This document shows positions 52,556 through 62,996 of a DNA stretch of 64,000 bases, in pieces. Numbering within the stretch: position 1 is the first letter of the stretch; each line of letters begins with the position of its first letter. A model generated the notes under the pieces. The model ran no database searches. It was given only the letters and a program-made list of their open reading frames with translations, and was not told where the DNA came from. This stretch comes from Kangsaoukella pontilimi (GTDB taxonomy: Bacteria > Pseudomonadota > Alphaproteobacteria > Rhodobacterales > Rhodobacteraceae). A program made the position numbers and the translations under genes. The DNA lies in assembly GCF_009830125.1 (NCBI RefSeq), contig NZ_WUPT01000002.1, positions 902,001 through 966,000 on the forward strand, in the 5' to 3' direction.

Positions 52556-52972
52556 TCACTGGCCTTGTGCCAGCATGGCGACCCAGCCAACGAACAGGGC
52601 GGCCGCAATGATCCAGTAGATTGGGGATCCCTGCGGTGGCAGCGCAAGCTTGGCCGATTTGCCGTCCCGGGGTGAAATTGCGGTCGTCGCCCGCCTCGGC
52701 AGCAGGGCAAGAAGGCCCGAGACAATCCTGCTCCGATCCGGAACAGGGGTCGGTACGTCATGGAAACGTGTCATCAGCGCCTCCAACCTTTGCCGTGCCG
52801 CCGCTGCGGGCAACCTGGAAAGCTCCGAGGCTTCGCTCCAGGGATCAACGCCGAGCCGGGCGAGCATCGATAGAACGGTGACGCTGCTTCCGCGTCGATC
52901 TTCACCCAAGTGCGCGTGCAGAAATGGCTCGAATTGCGGGTCTTGTCCAAGTTGCGTCGGAGCGTTTGCCAT
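52556..52972 (-). CDS. C-terminally anchored protein, module copy 2
   Basis: 138 residues from MANAPTQ, behind AAGGATCCCGCA. It is a paralog of the protein at 25795: FEPFLHAHLGEDRRGSSVTVLSMLARLGVDPWSEASEL, then a basic linker and one C-terminal membrane span (IYWIIAAALFVGWVAML). The conserved N-terminal helical domain and tail anchor suggest that it tethers something to the membrane. It lies just downstream of the N-ATPase operon on the same strand. Confidence 0.75.
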   Translation of the reverse strand: MANAPTQLGQDPQFEPFLHAHLGEDRRGSSVTVLSMLARLGVDPWSEASELSRLPAAAARQRLEALMTRFHDVPTPVPDRSRIVSGLLALLPRRATTAISPRDGKSAKLALPPQGSPIYWIIAAALFVGWVAMLAQGQ

Positions 52973-53100
52973 TGCGGGATCCTTGCTGACGCCGTTTGCA
53001 TGAGCCGGATTGGCCGATGTCATGACGCCGGTCGAACGAAAGCGGGCGGGTGCCACACCTTGGTTAACGACCAACATGACGCAAACCGCGCCAGCTTGTG

Positions 53101-53114
53101 CTGACCCAGATCAA
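53101..53114. promoter_or_regulatory. CTGA-N6-TCAR dyad (one mismatch) upstream of module copy 2
   Basis: CTGACCCAGATCAA; the last base is A rather than G, so one half is the FNR-type TCAA. It is 128 bp upstream of the ATG at 52972, between the atpG stop and the module. Confidence 0.5.
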
Positions 53115-53141
53115 TAGGAGCCTATGTTAGCCCCGTAGCGC

Positions 53142-53996
53142 TCACCTTGCGCCGCGCGCGGACGCCGTGCCGGTCCCCAGTTCGATGATTTCGGCTGTGA
53201 TCGCTTCCTGTCGTACCTGGCGCAGAGTCGCCTCGAATTCGCCCAGCTCGCGCGTGATCTGGCTGCCCGCGGCGGACATGGCCTCCATTCTTGCCTCGTT
53301 CTCTGCGGCAAAGGCATGAAGCGCCGCCTTGCACACCAGCGCATGGAGATAGTCCGCGCTGAGACTATTGATCAGGGCGTCGGTGGGTAGCTGGGTCAGC
53401 GGACGTGTCGTTCCAGGCGGCGGCAGGGCTGACAGATCGACCGGCAACAGAACCTGCCGGAGGACTTGAGGTCGCCCGGACGCCCATCCGGCATGGATCA
53501 TATCCATACGCTCAAAACGACCCTCGCCCAGGGCGCGGTAGATCGCCTTGGCAATCTGATCGGCCAGTCTCGGGATGCCAGGCGTGTGCGAGGACATCGG
53601 AGCGGACCAGACCGGATGGAGACTGCGCGCGGCAGCGATCGACAGACCACGGGTGCCGATCAGAAACAGGCTGGTGGCCGGCAGGTCGTCTTGGATGCTG
53701 TCAAGAACGCGTTCGCTGAAGGCACCGGCGAAGCCCTGTTCGGCGCAGAAAACCAAAAGACCGATGCGACCGTCGGTTCGGCCGCGAGAGGTCTCGGCCG
53801 GTGACGTAGGACCTGCGGGTCCAAGCGCGTTGGATATGGCGGCGGCAATTGTTGCGGCATAGCTGTCCACGGCCTTGATCTCTGCGCGGGCGGTGCTGGC
53901 GCGCGCGGCGGCGATGCCCTTCATCGCGTTTACCACGGCTCCCAACTGGCGAATGCCGTCGATCCGGGCGCTGACATCGGCCATTCGTTCGGTCAT
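53142..53996 (-). CDS. atpG: N-ATPase gamma subunit
   Basis: 284 residues, somewhat diverged from housekeeping gamma. The N-terminus ([29 protein letters not shown]) and C-terminus ([41 protein letters not shown]) form the coiled central shaft that turns inside the alpha-beta ring. It is the last gene of the operon and overlaps atpA by ATGA. Confidence 0.93.
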   Translation of the reverse strand: MTERMADVSARIDGIRQLGAVVNAMKGIAAARASTARAEIKAVDSYAATIAAAISNALGPAGPTSPAETSRGRTDGRIGLLVFCAEQGFAGAFSERVLDSIQDDLPATSLFLIGTRGLSIAAARSLHPVWSAPMSSHTPGIPRLADQIAKAIYRALGEGRFERMDMIHAGWASGRPQVLRQVLLPVDLSALPPPGTTRPLTQLPTDALINSLSADYLHALVCKAALHAFAAENEARMEAMSAAGSQITRELGEFEATLRQVRQEAITAEIIELGTGTASARGAR

Positions 53997-55516
53997 GTCG
54001 CTGGTTCCATATCTTCAAGCTGCATCGCAAGGCGGGTCATCGCGGCCATCAGGGCGGCCCGCGCCGTCTCATTCAGTTCCCCGGTCTCTGAAATGGCACG
54101 CAGGGCATCGCCGGCATCCTGATCAAGATTTTCCGGTAGTTTGTCCCGAAAGGTGGCAACAGAATCGAGTGACAGGGGGTCAAGCAGTCCCGACTGCACA
54201 GCGAGCAGGAGCGCCACCTCATCGGCCAGGCGAAGCGGTGCATTCTGCGGTTGGCGCAGGATCGCCCTGATCCGCTCCCCACGTTTGAGTTGGTCGCGCA
54301 CGCGACCTTCGGGCATGCCTCCGAACCGGGTGAAGACCTCGAGTTCCAGAAACTGCGCATAGTCGAGCCGTAGCGTGCCGGCCGCCTCGCGCAGCACAGG
54401 CGCTTGGGTCTTGCCGCCCACACGGCTGACGCTCAGTCCCACGTCCACAGCCGGTTTCTGCCCCTGATGGAACAGAGCCGCATCCAGCACGATCTGTCCG
54501 TCCGTGATCGAGATCAGGTTGGTCGGGATATAGGCCGACAGGTTCCCCGCATCGGTTTCTGCGATCGGCAATGCGGTCAAGGATCCGCCACCACGCGCCT
54601 TGGACAGCTTGGCAGCCCGTTCTAGTAGGCGGGCATGTATGTAGAACACGTCCCCCGGATAGGCCTCGCGCCCCGGAGATTGCCGGGTCAGAAGGGCGAT
54701 CTCGCGGTGGGTGGCGGCGTGTTTGGACAGATCGTCGATCACCACGAGGGCATGACCGCCCTGGTCGCGGAAATACTCCGCCATCGTGATGCCCGCATAC
54801 GGTGCTATCCATTGCAGCCCCGGCGCCGAGGCGGAGCCCGCGACAATCACGATGCAGCGCGCGAAATTCCCATGCGCCTGCAGAGCGTCGATGGCGCGGC
54901 GTACGCTGGATGTCTTTTGCCCCACCGCGACATAGACGCAGATCATGTCGCTGTGCGCTTGGGCGATCATCGTGTCGGTGGCCAGCGTCGTCTTTCCGGT
55001 GGAATGGTCCCCGACGATCAACTCGCGCTGACCCCGGCCAAGCGCGAACAGCGTGTCCATCACGAGTATCCCGGTTTGCACCGGCTGGGTCACGAGATCT
55101 CGTTCGATGATCGACGGCGCCGGGCGCTCGATAGGCCACCGCTCTTCGGCCTCAATGGCCCCCTTTCCGTCCAGCGGGCGGCCGAGCGGGTCGACGATGC
55201 GCCCGAGCAGCGCCTCTCCGACAGGCACGCTTACCACTTCGCCGGTGCCGAAAACGGCATCGCCCGCCTCGACCTTGGTCGCCGCGTCGATGAACACGCA
55301 GCCAATCAGATCGGGGTCCAGAACCCGTGCGAACCCGAATTGACCGCCCTCAAACCGCAGAACCTCGTCCAACCGCACGTCGCGCAAGCCCGAGATCATC
55401 GCCACACCGTCCCCGATCTCCTCGACACGGCCCCTGTGTTCGGGTCGCGGACCCAGTGCCGCGCGACGCACTGCGCCTTGCGCCGAGGCGAACCAGTCTG
55501 GCGCGTCAGGCGGCAC
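53993..55516 (-). CDS. atpA: N-ATPase alpha subunit
   Basis: 507 residues. The nucleotide loop is GDHSTGKT near 170 (usually GDRQTGKT). Other alpha signatures include [14 protein letters not shown] just before the loop and the C-terminal helical domain. It forms the non-catalytic sites of the F1 ring. It overlaps atpF by 11 bp and atpG by 4 bp. Confidence 0.95.
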   Translation of the reverse strand: MPPDAPDWFASAQGAVRRAALGPRPEHRGRVEEIGDGVAMISGLRDVRLDEVLRFEGGQFGFARVLDPDLIGCVFIDAATKVEAGDAVFGTGEVVSVPVGEALLGRIVDPLGRPLDGKGAIEAEERWPIERPAPSIIERDLVTQPVQTGILVMDTLFALGRGQRELIVGDHSTGKTTLATDTMIAQAHSDMICVYVAVGQKTSSVRRAIDALQAHGNFARCIVIVAGSASAPGLQWIAPYAGITMAEYFRDQGGHALVVIDDLSKHAATHREIALLTRQSPGREAYPGDVFYIHARLLERAAKLSKARGGGSLTALPIAETDAGNLSAYIPTNLISITDGQIVLDAALFHQGQKPAVDVGLSVSRVGGKTQAPVLREAAGTLRLDYAQFLELEVFTRFGGMPEGRVRDQLKRGERIRAILRQPQNAPLRLADEVALLLAVQSGLLDPLSLDSVATFRDKLPENLDQDAGDALRAISETGELNETARAALMAAMTRLAMQLEDMEPAT

Positions 55517-56243
55517 TCTCGACCTCCTTCAGGATATTCTCCAGATCGGCCCGCCAGCTGTTGTGAAGCACGAAATGCCCGCTGCGGAGTTCCAGTCCGG
55601 CGATCAGGTCGGGATCGGTGACAAGACGAACGCTGGGCGTGCCGTCCAACGCATCCTTTACCGCTTGTTCGATCTTGGCCCTTTCCTCGTCCTCCGGGTT
55701 TGTCGCGGTGATGATCTCGATGTCGTCTGCCGAGGCTATCAGCGCCGTTCGGTCGGAAGCGGACATGCCCGCGATCGCCTCGACAAGTTGCGAAAGGAAC
55801 GTCGCCTGAACCGCAGGCGTGTTGAACCGGCCCAGAAGCCGGGCTGCAATCTCGACCGACAATTCGGCGGCCCTCGTTGCGTTCTCTTTCCGCGCGGTGT
55901 TTCGGTCGCGGTCAATGGCGGTGCGCGCGGCAGCGATCATGGCGTCCGCCTTGGTTTGAGCATCCTTCAGCGCGGCTTTCGCGACTTTGTCTGCTGTCGC
56001 TTTGGCATCAGCAAGTATGGCCTCGCGTTCGGCCGCGATGCCTGCGCGAGTCTCAGCGACCTCTGCAAGCGCAGCATCGGCCTTCGCTTGTGCTGTCTTG
56101 CCTTCCTCCAGCATGGCCTGCGCCGCGTCTTGTCGCCGGGTGATGGCCCCGGCTATCGGCCGCCAGAACACGCGGCTGAGCAGCCAGACGAGGATCAGGA
56201 CGTTAATGGCCTGAAGACCCAGTCCCCACCAATCGAGGGTCAT
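55506..56243 (-). CDS. atpF: N-ATPase b subunit, long form with delta-like tail
   Basis: 245 residues, much longer than the 156 or so of a usual b subunit. A single N-terminal span ([22 protein letters not shown]) leads into a long charged helix. The last 60 residues ([37 protein letters not shown]) resemble the C-terminus of the delta subunit. No separate atpH gene exists in the operon, so this protein probably supplies both the stator stalk and the delta function. Confidence 0.9.
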   Translation of the reverse strand: MTLDWWGLGLQAINVLILVWLLSRVFWRPIAGAITRRQDAAQAMLEEGKTAQAKADAALAEVAETRAGIAAEREAILADAKATADKVAKAALKDAQTKADAMIAAARTAIDRDRNTARKENATRAAELSVEIAARLLGRFNTPAVQATFLSQLVEAIAGMSASDRTALIASADDIEIITATNPEDEERAKIEQAVKDALDGTPSVRLVTDPDLIAGLELRSGHFVLHNSWRADLENILKEVESAA

Positions 56244-56247
56244 GCGC

Positions 56248-56496
56248 TCATGCCAGTAGCGGGTTGGAGAAGAGCAGCAGGAGCGCAATCACCAGACAAT
56301 AGATTGCCGTCGTCTCGATCATCGCAAGCCCAACGAACAGCGTGCGCGAAATCGTGTTTGCGGCATCGGGTTGTCGGGCGATAGCCTCCATTGCGGCGGC
56401 GACCGCGCGCCCTTCAGCAAGGGCTGGGCCGATGGCACCAAAGGCCACGGCAAAGGCGGCACAGAAAATGCTGGCAATGGCAGCGTAGTCCATCAT
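56248..56496 (-). CDS. atpE: N-ATPase c (rotor ring) subunit
   Basis: 82 residues, two membrane helices. Helix 1 has IGPALAEGRA with E28. Helix 2 has IETTAIY with E61, T62, T63 and Y66, which match the Na+ ligand pattern ESTxxY of Na+-type c subunits such as that of Ilyobacter. E28 stands where Na+ rings usually have Gln, giving two carboxylates per site. The loop is ARQPDA. An ATG one codon later is possible. Ion specificity is not settled by sequence. Confidence 0.95.
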   Translation of the reverse strand: MMDYAAIASIFCAAFAVAFGAIGPALAEGRAVAAAMEAIARQPDAANTISRTLFVGLAMIETTAIYCLVIALLLLFSNPLLA

Positions 56497-57206
56497 GAAT
56501 CCTTTTTCGTTGGGGAAGGGGCAAGGTCGATATTCGGTTGGGTTCGCGCGCCGTCCTCGACCGCAGAGGTAATGAACACCATCGCCAACACCGCGAAGAT
56601 GTAGGCCTGCACCAGCCCGGTCAGCAGATCGAGCGCCATCAATGGGATCGGTACCAGCAGGCCAGCCAATGAGGCGACAATGCCGATGACAAATACCCCA
56701 CTCATCACGTTGCCGAACAGGCGGACGAACATGGAAAAGACCCGCGTCAGGCTTTGCAGGATGTTCAGCGGGATCATCACCGGATTGGGCGCCGCGAAAG
56801 TTTTCAGCCAGCCGCCAACGCCGCCCGCGCGTATGCCGAACCAGATCACGGACAGGAACACCAGAACGGCGAGGGCGGCGTCGGTTTCAAGCTGTGCGGT
56901 CGGAGGGTCGACCCCCGGCACAAGCGAGGACCAATTCGCCACGAGGATGAACACAAAGAGCGTGCCGATGAACCCGCGATAGGGTGCGGGCGCCGCGCCC
57001 GTGGTCTCGGTAATCTGGGTGTCGAGCGTGGCGACCATCAGTTCCAGCGCGGCCTGCCGCCGGGTTGGTCTGAGGTCTAAGCGGCGGGTCAGGACAAAAG
57101 CCCCAATCACCAGTATCGCCATGATCGCCCATGTCGTGACGATGGCTTGCGTGATCGGAACCGGTCCAATCTGGAACAGAACGGTGGAGTCGAGCGGAGA
57201 GTTCAT
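56493..57206 (-). CDS. atpB: N-ATPase a subunit
   Basis: 237 residues from MNSPLDSTVLFQIG. About six membrane spans. The essential Arg lies in FVRLFGNVMSG near 155. The a subunit forms the ion half-channels facing the c ring. It overlaps both atpR and atpE by 4 bp. An upstream ATG at 57242 is inside atpR and is rejected. Confidence 0.94.
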   Translation of the reverse strand: MNSPLDSTVLFQIGPVPITQAIVTTWAIMAILVIGAFVLTRRLDLRPTRRQAALELMVATLDTQITETTGAAPAPYRGFIGTLFVFILVANWSSLVPGVDPPTAQLETDAALAVLVFLSVIWFGIRAGGVGGWLKTFAAPNPVMIPLNILQSLTRVFSMFVRLFGNVMSGVFVIGIVASLAGLLVPIPLMALDLLTGLVQAYIFAVLAMVFITSAVEDGARTQPNIDLAPSPTKKDS

Positions 57207-57493
57207 GTTTGGATCTCCTGCATCCTGCGGAGAATGATCCACTTGGCGCAGAGGACTCCCGCAAGGGCCGCCAACAGGGCAAGGCCGCCTGCCAGAACGG
57301 CGATGAAGAACCCGGTGGCCAGAAGCGAGATGCGCGCGAGGGTCAGGACGATCGCCCTGAGCGGTTTGCCTCCGCCCACGATCAGGTTGGCGGTCTCACG
57401 CAGTGCGCGGAAATAGCCATATCCGATGAATAGCCCACCCAGAAAGCAGATCGGAAGAAGGACGATTAGCGGGAGAGTGGAGAGATCGGTCAT
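57203..57493 (-). CDS. atpR: N-ATPase accessory membrane protein AtpR
   Basis: 96 residues from MTDLSTLPLIVLL, three hydrophobic segments. In N-ATPase operons a small AtpR protein is always between AtpQ and the a subunit; it has no counterpart in ordinary F-ATPases. Its function is thought to be in assembly or in ion delivery to the ring. Overlaps on both sides (ATGA) show tight coupling. Confidence 0.85.
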   Translation of the reverse strand: MTDLSTLPLIVLLPICFLGGLFIGYGYFRALRETANLIVGGGKPLRAIVLTLARISLLATGFFIAVLAGGLALLAALAGVLCAKWIILRRMQEIQT

Positions 57494-57779
57494 CGTGCGT
57501 TCATCCATTTCCAAGCGGTCCAGCCGCCTATGCAAAGCCCGAGCAGCATCATTGGGGCGCTCCAGAAGATGCCCGTCTCAAATTGCGCATCGAGCCAGCG
57601 TCCGAAGAACAGGCCCGCCAGAGTCGGCACCACGAAGATCCAGCCCAGCACGCCGATCTGCGCCAAACGTCGACCGACGGACATGTCGCCTTCGCGCAGC
57701 CACTTCTCGTGACGGCTGCGATGCTTGCGGATTTCCTCGACCAGAGGATCGGTCTCTGGGGGCTCAGATTGGTTTTCGG

Positions 57780-57783
<4 letters not shown>
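57490..57783 (-). CDS. atpQ: N-ATPase accessory membrane protein AtpQ
   Basis: 97 residues with an N-terminal charged helix and two membrane spans (GVLGWIFVVPTLAGLFFGRWLD and FWSAPMMLLGLCIGGWTAWKWM). It resembles AtpI/AtpZ-type assembly factors. Its place after atpC and before atpR matches AtpQ of N-ATPases. It probably helps c-ring assembly, by analogy with AtpI. Confidence 0.85.
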
Positions 57784-60176
<2,393 letters not shown>

Positions 60177-60249
60177 TGCGGTGAAGATTTATCTGCGGCA
60201 CACACGTTCGTGTCGTCTAGCCAGACGATGAAATGAACGGAGAGGCGTC

Positions 60250-60681
60250 ATGATCGGATATGTTGCGAATATCGAGGAACTGACGGAAGAAAACACCGAC
60301 TTTCGGCGTGTTCTTTATTCAGGAACAAAGCTGCAACTGGTTCTGATGTCACTCGAGCCGGGGACTGAAATCGGTGGCGAGATACACGCTGACACGGACC
60401 AGTTCTTTCGCATCGAAGACGGCAAGGGACGTGTCGTGATCGATGGCACGCCGCACAAGGTTGGCCCCGGCGATGGTGTGGTTGTGCCCGCAGGTGCGCA
60501 TCACAACGTGATCTGCACGGGCCATGAGGCGCTCAAGCTTTATACCCTTTACGGGCCGCCGCATCACAAGGACCAACTGGTTCAAAAGACCAAGGCCGAG
60601 GCCGATGTGTCCGACGAAGTCTTCTCAGGAAAAGCCACCGAGCACGCGGCAGAGGTGGTCCGGGTTTCATCCCAAACATGA
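60250..60681 (+). CDS. Cupin domain protein
   Basis: 143 residues. The two cupin motifs are GGEIHADTDQFFRIEDGKGRVVIDG (about 38-62) and GDGVVVPAGAHHNVICTG (about 74-91). Their His and Glu residues form a metal site. Single-domain cupins of this form may be sugar-modifying enzymes or metal-dependent oxygenases; no substrate can be assigned. A short lysine-rich tail follows. GGAGAGGCGTC precedes the ATG. Confidence 0.87.
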   Translation: MIGYVANIEELTEENTDFRRVLYSGTKLQLVLMSLEPGTEIGGEIHADTDQFFRIEDGKGRVVIDGTPHKVGPGDGVVVPAGAHHNVICTGHEALKLYTLYGPPHHKDQLVQKTKAEADVSDEVFSGKATEHAAEVVRVSSQT

Positions 60682-60762
60682 TGCGCGATGCATATAGTCC
60701 GCTCTCGGACAGCAGTTCAAACAACACAACACCCTAATCTCGAACAAAAAAAGGAAATCAAA

Positions 60763-61074
60763 ATGTCACTTGATAGCAAGACTAAAGCACAACCCACCGC
60801 CGCAACCGATATCGAGGCGGTCAGTCGTCAATTGGCCTCCCTGCGGGAGGATATGTCGCGTCTCACTGAAACTGTCAGCGCGATTGCGGGACGGCGTGGA
60901 AGCCACATGGCCGCTGATATCGCCGAAGGCTTTGACCAGGCAAGACATTATGCCGAAAGCAAGGGACGCTCTGCAGAAGCGCAAGTGGAGGAGTCTGTTG
61001 CGGCCCACCCTTTCATGACAATTGGCCTCGCCGCGGGTGCGGGTTTTTTGGTTGGCGCCCTGTCGCGGCGGTGA
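60763..61074 (+). CDS. DUF883/ElaB-like membrane-anchored protein
   Basis: 103 residues from the ATG behind AAAAAAAGGAAATCAAA. A helical N-terminus (QLASLREDMSRLTETVSAIAGRRG) is followed by a C-terminal amphipathic or membrane segment (HPFMTIGLAAGAGFLVGALSRR), the layout of ElaB/YqjD proteins that tether ribosomes or other partners to the inner membrane in stationary phase. It overlaps the next gene. Confidence 0.85.
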   Translation: MSLDSKTKAQPTAATDIEAVSRQLASLREDMSRLTETVSAIAGRRGSHMAADIAEGFDQARHYAESKGRSAEAQVEESVAAHPFMTIGLAAGAGFLVGALSRR

Positions 61075-61460
61075 TGGGTTTTGTCGATGACATCGTGCAC
61101 AGCATTGGCCGATACATCCGAAGGGACGCTAGACGATTGCTGTTGCCGATCTTGCTTACTCTGGCCGGTGGACTGACCGCAGCCGCAGGAGTGGCGTTCC
61201 TGACGGCCTGGGCGTATCTCACGCTCAGTATTGCGGTAGGGCAAGGTCCGGCGTCCCTCTTGATGGGCCTCGGATTAACAATTTTGGCTGCGGTCCTTCT
61301 GGTCTTCGCCAGAAATCGATTTACGAAAAGGGCTCTGACCGACCCACCGGTCTTCCAACCGGCGGCACCTGCAGCCGGCGAAACCGGTTTGGCCTCTCAG
61401 ATTGCGTTCACGGCAGCATTTGTTCTGGCGCGATCCCTGGGCGAGGGCAGGCGGGACTGA
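61074..61460 (+). CDS. Small membrane protein, phage-holin-III-like (YqjE type)
   Basis: 128 residues from the ATG at 61074 (TGATG overlap). A GTG one codon earlier is possible. Two to three hydrophobic spans, at about 22-46 (LLLPILLTLAGGLTAAAGVAFLTAWAYL) and 55-78. In many bacteria a DUF883 protein is followed by a YqjE-like membrane protein, and this pair matches. Role in stress-related membrane organisation is inferred. Confidence 0.75.
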   Translation: MGFVDDIVHSIGRYIRRDARRLLLPILLTLAGGLTAAAGVAFLTAWAYLTLSIAVGQGPASLLMGLGLTILAAVLLVFARNRFTKRALTDPPVFQPAAPAAGETGLASQIAFTAAFVLARSLGEGRRD

Positions 61461-61545
61461 AATTGGCCCGGTTGACCCAAGTTGGCGCGCTACGATTCAA
61501 TCTGCGCAGCTTCTCCCAAAATTACCTATTTGCAGGAGACTGAAA

Positions 61546-62301
61546 ATGACCTTTGAGTTCAGCGACGAGACAGCCATCGTGACCGGTGCCGCCTCCGGCA
61601 TCGGCGCCGCAATCGCGCAGGATCTGGCACGCTACGGGGCACGGGTAGTTCTGGCGGATATGGACGAAGCAGGGATGTCTGCCGTGGCCGAACAGATCAG
61701 GGTATCCGGTGGGGAGGCCTTCATCCACAAGACCGACACAAGCGTTGCCGCTGAGGTGGAGGCCCTTGTGGCGTTCGCTGTGGCGAAGACGGGTGGATTG
61801 CATCTTCTTGTCAACAACGCCGGTATCGGTGGCCCCGCGCATCCGGTTGGGGAATATCCTCTGGATGGTTGGCAGCAGGTCATCGACGTCAACCTGACCG
61901 GTGTGTTTCATGGCATGCGCTTTGGCCTTCCCGAAATGGTCAAGGTGGGCGGCGGCGCGATCGTCAATATGGCGTCTATCCTCGGGTCGGTCGGTTTTGC
62001 GATGGCCGGTGCCTATGTCGCCGCGAAACATGGGGTTGTTGGCCTGACTAAGGTTGCGGCCATCGAATACGCCAAGGCCGGGGTTCGGGTAAACGCGGTT
62101 GGTCCGGGCTTCATCGCGACGCCGCTTCTGGAAAAGCACCTTGACGCAGCGGCGCTGGACGGCATCGCCGCCCTGCACCCAATCGGGCGGCTGGGTGAGG
62201 CTGCGGAGGTGTCGGCGATGACCTGTTTCCTGCTCTCGGATCAGGCCAGTTTCATCACCGGAAGCTACCACCTCGTCGACGGGGGCTATACCGCGCAGTA
62301 A
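61546..62301 (+). CDS. SDR family oxidoreductase
   Basis: 251 residues from the ATG behind AGGAGACTGAAA. The NAD(P)-binding motif TGAASGIG is at 13-20, NNAG near 86, and the catalytic Ser (NMAS), Tyr and Lys (YVAAK) are all present. Asp at the end of the second strand (VVLADMDEA) favours NAD over NADP. The ending GSYHLVDGGYTAQ is typical of classical SDRs. Substrate unknown. Confidence 0.92.
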   Translation: MTFEFSDETAIVTGAASGIGAAIAQDLARYGARVVLADMDEAGMSAVAEQIRVSGGEAFIHKTDTSVAAEVEALVAFAVAKTGGLHLLVNNAGIGGPAHPVGEYPLDGWQQVIDVNLTGVFHGMRFGLPEMVKVGGGAIVNMASILGSVGFAMAGAYVAAKHGVVGLTKVAAIEYAKAGVRVNAVGPGFIATPLLEKHLDAAALDGIAALHPIGRLGEAAEVSAMTCFLLSDQASFITGSYHLVDGGYTAQ

Positions 62302-62318
62302 GCACCCGCTGCGTGGGC

Positions 62319-62996
62319 CTAACCGGTCACAACCCCATCGCCCACGACGATCTGTCGCCGACAGAAACCGGCAATCTTTTCGTCATGGGTCGAGATCAGG
62401 AAGGCCGTGCCTTCCTCGCGGTTGATCTGTCCGATCAGGTCCATCACCTGGTTTGCCGAGTCTCGGTCGAGGTTCCCGGTCGGCTCGTCCGCCAGCACCA
62501 GTTCCGGACTGTTCATCAAGGCACGGGCAACAGCGACTCGTTGCTTTTGCCCGCCCGAAAGGTTGGCCGAGGGGAATTCGATGCGGTCGGCGAGCCCCAT
62601 GCGGGACAAGAGATCGCGGCCACGCGCACGGGCGGCGGGCGTCTCGCGCCCTTCACGTACGGCCGTGGGGAAGATCACGTTTTCCAGCGCAGTGAAATCC
62701 GGCAGAAGGTTGTGAAACTGGAAAACGAAGCCGATGTGGGCATTGCGAAACTCGGTCAGGGCCCGGTCATCGGCGGAAATCATGTCCTCGCCCAGCATGA
62801 CGTAGCTGCCCGATGTAGGCTTCATCAAGGTGCCCAGTATCGTCAAGAGCGTGCTCTTGCCCGACCCCGACGGCCCCAGCAGCGCCGCCATCTCTCCGGT
62901 GTCGAGGCGCAAGGACAAGCCGCGCAGGACCCGTGTCGCGGCCTCTCCCGTCCCGTAGGTCTTGAACAGGTCGGTTACTTCCAGAAGCGCGCTCAT
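62319..62996 (-). CDS. ABC transporter ATP-binding protein, MacB/LolD-like
   Basis: 225 residues with Walker A GPSGSGKS near 41, FQFHNLLPDFTALEN, signature LSGGQKQRVAVARAL, and Walker B LVLADEPTGNLD. It partners the permease whose stop overlaps its start. The set is homologous in plan to the exporter at 14732-16582. Likely role is export of a lipophilic compound or lipoprotein release, which sequence cannot resolve. Confidence 0.94.
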   Translation of the reverse strand: MSALLEVTDLFKTYGTGEAATRVLRGLSLRLDTGEMAALLGPSGSGKSTLLTILGTLMKPTSGSYVMLGEDMISADDRALTEFRNAHIGFVFQFHNLLPDFTALENVIFPTAVREGRETPAARARGRDLLSRMGLADRIEFPSANLSGGQKQRVAVARALMNSPELVLADEPTGNLDRDSANQVMDLIGQINREEGTAFLISTHDEKIAGFCRRQIVVGDGVVTG

